Shown here: positions 29,956 to 37,612 of the stretch, in pieces
Layout of the letters: every line of letters starts with the position of its first letter
Position numbering within the stretch: position 1 is the first letter of the stretch
Assembly (NCBI GenBank): GCA_027331445.1
Contig: DAHWUD010000010.1
Span: forward strand, 1 to 37,612
Direction: 5' to 3'
DNA length: 37,612 nt
DNA from: Candidatus Amesbacteria bacterium
GTDB taxonomy: Bacteria; Patescibacteriota; Microgenomatia; CAZETR01; Amesbacteraceae
Program-made: the position numbers and the translations under genes
The notes under the pieces: generated by a model
What the model saw: only the letters and a program-made list of their open reading frames with translations
Databases searched by the model: none
What the model was told of the DNA's origin: nothing

Positions 29956-32451
29956 CTACTTGGCCTCGTCTGAATCTTTGTCCAGGAAGGTGACGGCGGA
30001 GACGGCGTCACCTTTTTTAGAAAAGCGCATGAGGATGACGCCCTGGGTATCGCGGCCCAGCTCCGGAATATTTTTGAGAGGTAGCTTAATGATTTGGGCG
30101 GATTTGCTGGTTAAAACGATCTGGTCCACGGCTTCGTCAACGCCGACGCAGGAGACCAGATTTCCGGTCTTGGGGGTAAGCTGGGCGGCTTTGACGCCCT
30201 GGCCGCCGCGCTTTTGCAACGGCCACTGACGCACGCCGGTCCTCTTGCCCAGGCCGTTTTCGGTAACTATTAAAACGTCTTCAAACACTTTACGGCGCCG
30301 GTCGGCGGGGGCTGCCTTGGCGCTGGGAAAAACTTCCATGCCGACGACAAAATCGCCGGATTTGAGTTCGATGCCTCTTACTCCCATGGTATCTCTGGCG
30401 GTGGGGCGGACATCCTCTTCTTTGAAGCGCAGGGATTTGCCGTTGTGGGAGACTAATAAAATGTGGTCGGTGCCGGTCGTCGGCCTGACCCATTTGAGGG
30501 AGTCCCCCGTCTCCAGCTTGATGGCGATAATGCCGGATTGGCGGATGTTGGCAAAATCAGTGAGTTTACTCTTTTTGACGGTGCCGTTTTGGGTGGCCAT
30601 GAGGAGAAACTTGACGGGATCGTCCTTACCCAGAGCCAGGACGGACTGCAATTTTTCGTCGGGGGAAATATTGATAAGATTGACGACGGCCTGGCCTTTG
30701 GCCTGGCGGCTGCCTTCGGGCAGGTCGTAGACTTTGATCTTGAAGACTTTGCCGATCGTCGTAAAGAAATACATATCGTCATGGGTGTTGGCGGAGAGAA
30801 TATGGGAAATTTCGTCCTCTTCTTTAGTAGTCATGCCGGTGACGCCTTTGCCGCCCCGGTGCTGGGTGCGAAAGGCGCTGGGGTGCTGGCGCTTGATATA
30901 ACCGGTGGTAGTAATGGTGATGACGGTGTCTTCGGCAGGGATGAGGTCTTCCTCGGAAAATTCACCGATCTTGTTTTTGAAGACTTTGGTGCGGCGGTCG
31001 TCGCCGTATTTGTCTTTAAGATCAGCAATTTCAGTTTTGATGACGGAGAGGATTTTGGCGGGGTGGGCAAGCAAATCTTCCAGGTGGCGGATGAGGTCCA
31101 TGACGGCTTTGTATTCATCCTCGATTTTTTGGCGTTCCAGGGCGGCCAGACGCCGCAGCTGCATATCCAGGATGGCGACGGACTGGAGTTCGGACAGACC
31201 AAAACGGCTCATGAGGTTGGTTTTGGCAGTATCGGCATCGGGAGATTCGCGGATCGTTTTGATGACGGCATCCAGATGGTCCAGGGCGATTTTTAAGCCT
31301 TCCAAAATGTGGGCCCGGGCTTTGGCCTGGTTGAGGTCGAATTGGGTGCGGCGGGTGATGATCGACTGGCGGTGCTTAATGTATTCGGACAAAATTTGTT
31401 TGAGGCCGAGGGTCTGAGGGGTGCCGTCAACCAGGGCGACAAAATTGGCCGGAAAAGTAGTCTGCAGCGCCGTGTGTTTATAAATGTTGTTGAGAATAGA
31501 TTTGGGTTTGGCGTCGCGTTTGAGCTCGACGACGACCCGGATGCCTTCTCGGTCGGATTCGTCACGCAGATCGGAGATACCCTCAATTTTTTTGGTGTGT
31601 ACCAGATCGGCGATGCGGGTGACCAGCTCGGATTTGTTGACCTGGTAGGGAATTTCAGAAATGACGATCTGGGATTTGCCCGATTTGGTGTCTTCAATTT
31701 CGGCTTTCCCGCGGACGACAATGCGGCCGCGGCCGGTGGTATAGACTTCGGCTATGGCCTTGGCGTCGTAAATGGCGCCGGCTGTGGGAAAGTCCGGGCC
31801 TTTAACAAACTGCATCAGATCTTCGACCGTGGCTTCGGGATGGTCGATGAGGTAGGAAATAGCATCGACGACTTCGGAGAGATTGTGCGGAGGAATTTTG
31901 GTGGCCATGCCGACGGCGATACCGTCGCTGCCCATCAAAAGCAGGTTGGGAAGTTTGGCGGGCAGATAAACGGGCTCATCGTGAGTGCCGTCGAAATTGG
32001 GAACCATATCCACGGTCTGCTTTTCGATATCAAAAAGCATTTCCTCGGAAATTTTGGAGAGCTTGGCTTCGGTGTAACGCATGGCGGCTGGAGAATCGCC
32101 GTCGATGGATCCGAAATTGCCCTGGCCGTCTACAAGCGGGTAACGCATGGAAAAATCCTGGGCCAGACGGACGAGGGCATCATAGACGGGCATGTCGCCG
32201 TGGGGATGGTACTTACCGAGGACTTCTCCGACGACGGTAGCCGATTTTTTGTGTTTGCCGGAGGCTTTTAATCCCACGTCCCACATGGCATAGAGGATGC
32301 GGCGATGGACGGGTTTCAAGCCGTCTTTAACATCCGGCAGGGCCCGGGAAACGATGACGGACATGGCGTAATCCAGGAAGTTTTTTTGCATTTCCTGGGT
32401 GATCTCCACGGGTTGGACTTTGCCTATTTCCTGAAAGGGTTGGTCGCTCAT
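29956..32451 (-). CDS. gyrA: DNA gyrase subunit A
   Basis: The breakage-reunion subunit of gyrase. The 831-residue product has the catalytic Tyr126 in [12 protein letters not shown], the winged-helix segment [15 protein letters not shown] and six C-terminal blade repeats. The GyrA box reads QHRGGKG, marking gyrase rather than topoisomerase IV. The quinolone-region sequence is HGDMPVYD: the usual Ser (E. coli Ser83) is Met87 here, followed by Pro, and Asp91 is kept. It is separated from gyrB by hppA and a small gene. An AAGGTC lies just before the ATG. Confidence 0.97.
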   Translation of the reverse strand: MSDQPFQEIGKVQPVEITQEMQKNFLDYAMSVIVSRALPDVKDGLKPVHRRILYAMWDVGLKASGKHKKSATVVGEVLGKYHPHGDMPVYDALVRLAQDFSMRYPLVDGQGNFGSIDGDSPAAMRYTEAKLSKISEEMLFDIEKQTVDMVPNFDGTHDEPVYLPAKLPNLLLMGSDGIAVGMATKIPPHNLSEVVDAISYLIDHPEATVEDLMQFVKGPDFPTAGAIYDAKAIAEVYTTGRGRIVVRGKAEIEDTKSGKSQIVISEIPYQVNKSELVTRIADLVHTKKIEGISDLRDESDREGIRVVVELKRDAKPKSILNNIYKHTALQTTFPANFVALVDGTPQTLGLKQILSEYIKHRQSIITRRTQFDLNQAKARAHILEGLKIALDHLDAVIKTIRESPDADTAKTNLMSRFGLSELQSVAILDMQLRRLAALERQKIEDEYKAVMDLIRHLEDLLAHPAKILSVIKTEIADLKDKYGDDRRTKVFKNKIGEFSEEDLIPAEDTVITITTTGYIKRQHPSAFRTQHRGGKGVTGMTTKEEDEISHILSANTHDDMYFFTTIGKVFKIKVYDLPEGSRQAKGQAVVNLINISPDEKLQSVLALGKDDPVKFLLMATQNGTVKKSKLTDFANIRQSGIIAIKLETGDSLKWVRPTTGTDHILLVSHNGKSLRFKEEDVRPTARDTMGVRGIELKSGDFVVGMEVFPSAKAAPADRRRKVFEDVLIVTENGLGKRTGVRQWPLQKRGGQGVKAAQLTPKTGNLVSCVGVDEAVDQIVLTSKSAQIIKLPLKNIPELGRDTQGVILMRFSKKGDAVSAVTFLDKDSDEAK

Positions 32452-32518
32452 TTGACCTTGATATCTTACCTTTTTTTATAATTCAAAGCAAGAGAAAAGT
32501 GGCATTTCCGGCGATTCT

Positions 32519-32543
32519 GGAGAGGGGAACCAATCCCCTCTCC
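32519..32543. repeat. Perfect inverted repeat GGAGAGGGGA-ACCAA-TCCCCTCTCC
   Basis: Ten-base arms around a 5-nt loop, between gyrA and the repeat-containing small gene. No T-run follows on either strand, so it is more like a REP element than a simple terminator. On the RNA it could still protect the 3' end of the small gene's message. Confidence 0.75.
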
Positions 32544-32553
32544 TACACGAAGA

Positions 32554-32727
32554 TTATTTAGAAGTTTTGGGGGTGGTGCCTCCGGTAGCTCCGGGTCCAT
32601 TGACGCGGCGGTCTAAATCCGCTGGCCCCGAAGGGTTTTTGGCAAGGTTTTTTTCTTTTGGTAGTGTGCCTCCGGTAGCTCCGGGTCCATTGACGCGGCG
32701 GTCTAAATCCTGTTCAATATATACCAT
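32554..32727 (-). CDS. Small protein with two copies of DLDRRVNGPGATGGT
   Basis: A 57-residue protein (from the ATG at 32727) made of a short lead MVYIEQ, the 15-residue unit DLDRRVNGPGATGGT, a spacer LPKEKNLAKNPSGPA, the same unit again and the tail TPKTSK. The unit is duplicated perfectly at DNA level (45 nt, period 90 nt). A strong Shine-Dalgarno AGAAGGTGA precedes the ATG, in a leader almost identical to that of the small gene at 13760. It lies 59 nt downstream of hppA on the same strand. No family recognised. The Gly/Pro-rich units suggest an unstructured or binding peptide; secretion is not indicated. Confidence 0.65.
   Translation of the reverse strand: MVYIEQDLDRRVNGPGATGGTLPKEKNLAKNPSGPADLDRRVNGPGATGGTTPKTSK
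32576..32710 (-). repeat. 45-bp perfect direct repeat, period 90 bp, within the small protein gene
   Basis: Bases 32576-32620 and 32666-32710 are identical. The period of exactly 90 keeps the frame, so both copies encode the same 15-residue unit. Confidence 0.95.
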
Positions 32728-32786
32728 TTCATTCACCTTCTTTCAGCAGAGAGAAAGAATTAAAAGGAGTTGGTGGGGGCATACGT

Positions 32787-34793
32787 TTAACGGGTGAGGA
32801 GCTGTAACATCAGGGGAGCGATGAGCAGGGCTACGATATTGACGATTTTGATCATGGGATTGATAGCCGGACCGGCCGTGTCCTTGTAGGGATCGCCTAC
32901 GGTATCCCCGGTGACGGCCGCCTGATGGGCAAAGGATTTCTTGCCGCCGAAATTCCCGGCCTCGATGAATTTTTTGGCATTATCCCAGGCGGCTCCGCCG
33001 GTGGTCATGGAAATGGCCAAAAATACACCGCTGACGATGACGCCCATGAGCATGCCGCCGACGGCGATCGGGCCGAAGATCAGACCGACGACGATGGGAG
33101 CAATGACGGGGATGAGGGCCGGAGCGACCATTTGTTTGAGGGCGGCCTGGGTAACCAGGTCGACGCATTGGCGATAATCTGGTTTAGCCTTGCCGGTCAT
33201 AATGCCTTTGATGGTCTTAAACTGGCGGCGGACTTCAATAACTACGGCCTGGCTGGCTATACCCACCGATTTCATGGCCATGGAGGCAAACAGGTAAGGC
33301 AGGGCGGCGCCGATCAAAAGGCCGGTCAAGACTTTGGGATCTGAAAGATCAAACTGGAGGGTATGGCCAGCTAATTGAAATTCGGCGGTGTAGGCGGCAA
33401 ACAGGACCAGGGCGGCCAGGGTGGCGGAACCCACGGCATAAGCTTTGGTGACGGCTTTGGTGGTGTTGCCGACGCTGTCCAGGGCATCGGTAATCTCCCG
33501 AACAGACTCGGGAAGCTGGCTCATTTCGGCGATGCCGCCGGCGTTATCGGTGATGGGGCCGAAAGCGTCAATGGCAATGATGATGCCGGTTGTCGAAAGC
33601 ATGGAAATGGCGGCCAGGGCGACGCCGTAGAGGCCGGCCAGGGAATAAGCGGCCAGGGAGGCCAGGGCCAAAAAGATGACGGGGGCGAAAGTGGATTCCT
33701 GGGATAAAGCCAGACCGGCAATAATATTGGAGCCGTGGCCGGTTTCGGATGATTTGGCCAGGTTGTAAACGGCCTTACTGGTTTTTGAGGTATAAAATTC
33801 GGTGAAGGCGACCATGACCAATGTGACTACGGCGCCGATGACTACAGACAGATAAAGATGAGAAAAAGCGATGGGAGCGCCGGCCAAATAATCTTTCATC
33901 AAAGGATAAAAAGCCACCAGGGACAGAACCAGAGTGACTCCCAGACCGGTATAGAGGGACTTCATGATATCCTTGATAGCCTCGGTTTTGACAAAATAAA
34001 TGCCGATGATTGAGGCAAAAACGGCAATCGAAGCCAGCATCAGGGGGAAGGTAATGGCGGCGGCAAAGGTAGTGCCAAAAATGATCTTGGCCATGAGCAT
34101 GCCGGAGATGAGGGTGACGACGTAGGTTTCAAACAGATCGGCGGCCATCCCGGCACAATCACCGACGTTGTCCCCTACCAGGTCAGCAATGACTCCGGGA
34201 TTTCGGGGATCGTCTTCCGGAATGCCGGCTTCGACTTTACCGACCATGTCGGTCCCCACGTCGGCGGATTTGGTGTAAATCCCCCCGCCCAGCCGGGCGA
34301 AGACGGAAATGAGCGAGCCGCCGAAGCCCAGGCCGATCATGGCCCGGGGATCTTTGGTGATGAGGTACAAAACTGTAGTGGTCAAAAGACCCAAACCTAC
34401 GACCATCAGGCCGGTAACGCTGCCGCCGCGGAAAGCCAAGGTTAATGCCGATCCCAAGCCCTTTTTAGCGGCTTCAGCCGTGCGGACGTTGGCCCTAATA
34501 CTGGTATTCATGCCGATGAAACCGGCGGCGGCGGAAGCGGCGGCGCCGATAATAAAGCCGATGGCCGTGATGTGGCCCAAAAAGATCCACAGAAGGAGGG
34601 CCAGGATTACGGCAATCACGCCTAAGCTGGCCGCCTGGCGGGAGAGATAGGCTTGGGCGCCTTCAGCAATGGCGGCGGCTACGGCTTTCATTTTGTCATC
34701 GCCGTCGGGTGACTGAGTAATGCGCCAGAAGAGATAAATGCCGTAAAGGAGAGCGGCGGCGGAAGCAATTAGCGGAAGCTGTGCAGAAAACAT
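32787..34793 (-). CDS. hppA: Membrane-bound proton-pumping pyrophosphatase
   Basis: An ion-pumping inorganic pyrophosphatase with about 16 membrane helices; 668 residues. It contains the PPi site [20 protein letters not shown] and [20 protein letters not shown], and a C-terminal [14 protein letters not shown]. The signature [16 protein letters not shown], with Lys at the position that is Ala in K+-dependent enzymes, indicates the K+-independent H+ type. It makes a proton gradient from PPi released in biosynthesis, which fits an organism with little respiration. It sits between gyrB and the small repeat gene. TATAAT lies 12 nt before the ATG. Confidence 0.96.
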   Translation of the reverse strand: MFSAQLPLIASAAALLYGIYLFWRITQSPDGDDKMKAVAAAIAEGAQAYLSRQAASLGVIAVILALLLWIFLGHITAIGFIIGAAASAAAGFIGMNTSIRANVRTAEAAKKGLGSALTLAFRGGSVTGLMVVGLGLLTTTVLYLITKDPRAMIGLGFGGSLISVFARLGGGIYTKSADVGTDMVGKVEAGIPEDDPRNPGVIADLVGDNVGDCAGMAADLFETYVVTLISGMLMAKIIFGTTFAAAITFPLMLASIAVFASIIGIYFVKTEAIKDIMKSLYTGLGVTLVLSLVAFYPLMKDYLAGAPIAFSHLYLSVVIGAVVTLVMVAFTEFYTSKTSKAVYNLAKSSETGHGSNIIAGLALSQESTFAPVIFLALASLAAYSLAGLYGVALAAISMLSTTGIIIAIDAFGPITDNAGGIAEMSQLPESVREITDALDSVGNTTKAVTKAYAVGSATLAALVLFAAYTAEFQLAGHTLQFDLSDPKVLTGLLIGAALPYLFASMAMKSVGIASQAVVIEVRRQFKTIKGIMTGKAKPDYRQCVDLVTQAALKQMVAPALIPVIAPIVVGLIFGPIAVGGMLMGVIVSGVFLAISMTTGGAAWDNAKKFIEAGNFGGKKSFAHQAAVTGDTVGDPYKDTAGPAINPMIKIVNIVALLIAPLMLQLLTR

Positions 34794-34823
34794 AGCTATA
34801 GCGGAATTATAAGACGGGGGTGG

Positions 34824-36755
<1,932 letters not shown>

Positions 36756-36774
36756 TTATCAATTTAAGGCTCGA

Positions 36775-36795
36775 GGTTCAAGGTTCAAAGTTATA
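36775..36795. repeat. GGTTCAAGGTTCAAA repeat upstream of gyrB
   Basis: A short tandem repeat AGGTTCAAGGTTCAAAGTT reaches the stop codon of the holB-like gene. It is of the same TTCAA type as the inserts in prfA and the rluA-like gene. Confidence 0.5.
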
Positions 36796-37420
36796 AGTTT
36801 ATGGCGAAGTGGTCGAGGGCGAGGCGGATATTAACGTTGGCCTGGAGGTAAGTGCGGGCCTGAAATATAAGATCCGAAATTTTTTCATAACTCACCCCTA
36901 TCCCCTCCTTTACCTTAAGGGAGGGGGAAAGTTTGATGATGTCTGAGTGAAGGATTTGCTCCAGATCGGCGAGAAACTGCAGGGCGGATTCCCGGTCGAA
37001 GTTGGCCCGGTCAAAAAGGGCCAGCCGCTCCCCTACTCCCGCGGGAAGCAGTTGATCAAATAGTTCCTGCGACGCTTTTAGCGATGGGGAGATGGTTTGT
37101 TGATCCATCGATGCATCGATGCGCGATACACGGGAGAGAATGGTGGGGAGAAGCTGGTTCGGGAAGGCGGTGACCAGATAAATTTCTGAGGCAGCCGGTG
37201 GTTCCTCCAGGGTTTTCAAAAAAGCCTGCTGGGCGGGCAGGGTTAGAAGTTGGGCGTCATGAACGATGACGGTATTGTGCGGTGACTGCAGGGGCTTTCG
37301 GGATAAAAAGGTCTGAACGGCCCGGATTTCGGTAATGCCGATGGAAGCCTCCGGATAAATATGGAAAACATCGGGATTTGGGGGCAGGTCCGGGGCAATG
37401 GGGGTTAGAAACGAATGCAT
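36791..37420 (-). CDS. HolB-like DNA polymerase III delta' family protein (short, no P-loop)
   Basis: A 209-residue AAA+-type protein. It has ITEIRAVQTFLSRKPLQSPH, then AQLLTLPAQQAFLKTLEEPP, ASEIYLVTAFPNQLLPTILS and SRVSRI, the delta'/DnaX-like block with the T-I-x-S-R segment. The N-terminal P-loop part is missing and the collar is short, so it is about two thirds of normal delta' length. It probably serves in the clamp loader. Two dispersed repeats lie in frame: the TCGATGCATCGATGC type (37108-37130) and a C-rich REP-like element (36891-36931). TATACT ends 7 nt before the ATG. Confidence 0.72.
   Translation of the reverse strand: MHSFLTPIAPDLPPNPDVFHIYPEASIGITEIRAVQTFLSRKPLQSPHNTVIVHDAQLLTLPAQQAFLKTLEEPPAASEIYLVTAFPNQLLPTILSRVSRIDASMDQQTISPSLKASQELFDQLLPAGVGERLALFDRANFDRESALQFLADLEQILHSDIIKLSPSLKVKEGIGVSYEKISDLIFQARTYLQANVNIRLALDHFAINL
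36891..36931. repeat. C-rich REP-like element inside the holB-like gene
   Basis: CTCACCCCTATCCCCTCC and GGGAGGGGGAAAG form an inverted repeat with a TTTACCTTAA centre. It is read through in frame as SPSLKVKEGIGVS. It is related to the element at 14364-14400 and resembles the widespread CTCACCC...CCCTCTCC...GGAGAGGG repeat type. Confidence 0.6.
37108..37130 (-). repeat. TCGATGCATCGATGC repeat, copy B, inside the holB-like gene
   Basis: Matches copy A (29624-29646) at 21 of 23 positions; read in frame as part of SRIDASMDQQ. Confidence 0.7.
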
Positions 37421-37427
37421 TGGCTAC

Positions 37428-37433
37428 AGTATA
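37428..37433 (-). promoter_or_regulatory. -10 element of the holB-like gene
   Basis: TATACT on the minus strand ends 7 nt before the ATG at 37420. No clear -35 is seen at the standard distance. Confidence 0.5.
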
Positions 37434-37473
37434 AACCAGGACACTCAAAGATGATGTAGAATGTATAGGATGC

Positions 37474-37612
37474 CTACTTTTCGGAATGGAGCTGGTTTAG
37501 GTATTGGGTTGGGCTCATGTAGTTGAGTGAGTAACGTGGTCTTCGTGTATTGTACCAGGTTAAATAATGAATAAGTTTTTGGTTTAACTTGTCCCAATCT
37601 TGGATATACAAT
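37474..37612 (-). CDS. Transposase C-terminal fragment (DDE integrase-core type, partial)
   Basis: The minus strand from the window edge reads a 45-codon frame ending in TAG. It has QDWDKLNQKLIHYLTWYNT and RRPRYSLNYMSPTQYLNQL, the hallmark C-terminus of IS3/IS481-type transposases (Y-N-x-x-R-P-x-x-S-L-x-x-x-S/T-P). The rest lies beyond the window. It may belong to a second copy of the element at the left edge or to another IS. Confidence 0.85.
   Translation of the reverse strand, partial: LYIQDWDKLNQKLIHYLTWYNTRRPRYSLNYMSPTQYLNQLHSEK

Noticed and set aside
30463-31296. 277-codon plus-strand frame
   Set aside because: Antisense shadow of gyrA, whose catalytic and GyrA-box motifs are clear on the minus strand.
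31309-32271. 320-codon plus-strand frame
   Set aside because: It lies wholly within gyrA on the opposite strand, has a Gly/Asp/Phe-rich composition typical of an antisense shadow, and no start signal.

Overview
The window most likely comes from a bacterium of the candidate phyla radiation (Patescibacteria). A Microgenomates-type lineage is possible, but I cannot prove it from this sequence. The evidence is a very compact layout with many overlapping or touching genes, short versions of universal proteins (YchF 310 aa, RF1 316 aa, a P-loop-less HolB-like protein of 209 aa), many small single-membrane-pass proteins of unknown function, and an rpsF-ssb-rpsR block with no rplI (bL9) behind it. 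TGA is used as an ordinary stop codon and RF1 is present, so the standard bacterial code applies.

Layout. The left edge (1-480) holds the 5' half of an IS3-family insertion sequence that cuts into a B12-binding radical SAM gene. A short A+T-rich stretch with that gene remnant and a CYTH-domain protein follows. From about 1.79 kb the DNA becomes G+C-richer and carries mostly plus-strand housekeeping genes: ychF; rpsF-ssb-rpsR; two exported proteases (S41/Ctp and HtrA/Deg); rpmE-prfA; a guanylate-kinase-like gene; a UlaG-like metallo-hydrolase; dnaB; a DksA/TraR-like protein; an RluA-type pseudouridine synthase; a CPA2 (Kef-type) antiporter with a LytR_C-domain protein; and yebC. Minus-strand genes are interspersed: an EamA transporter, hisS, DUF5666-like and Ig-like exported proteins, a tRNA-Leu(CAA), membrane proteins and a TPR protein.

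At 22.7-24.4 kb a long apparently non-coding stretch precedes a near-consensus promoter, two unrecognised small ORFs and a Xer-type tyrosine recombinase. At 24.7-27.3 kb lies the most unusual block: two divergent ATP-grasp (D-Ala-D-Ala-ligase-like) ligases followed directly by a SpeD/AdoMet-decarboxylase-like pyruvoyl enzyme. It looks like a small biosynthetic pathway joining an amine to amino acids. From 27.3 kb to the right edge all genes are on the minus strand: a four-gene set (coiled-coil protein, SIMPL protein, small membrane protein, GNAT-like protein), gyrA, a repeat-containing small protein, hppA (K+-independent-type H+-pyrophosphatase), gyrB and a HolB-like protein. The C-terminus of a second transposase lies at the right edge.

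Expression signals. At many transcription-unit starts a clear -10 hexamer lies only 6-9 nt before the start codon, which predicts leaderless mRNAs. Genes inside operons use Shine-Dalgarno sequences or stop/start overlaps. Several short dispersed repeat types are present, and some of them sit in frame inside conserved genes (prfA, the rluA-like gene, the holB-like gene).
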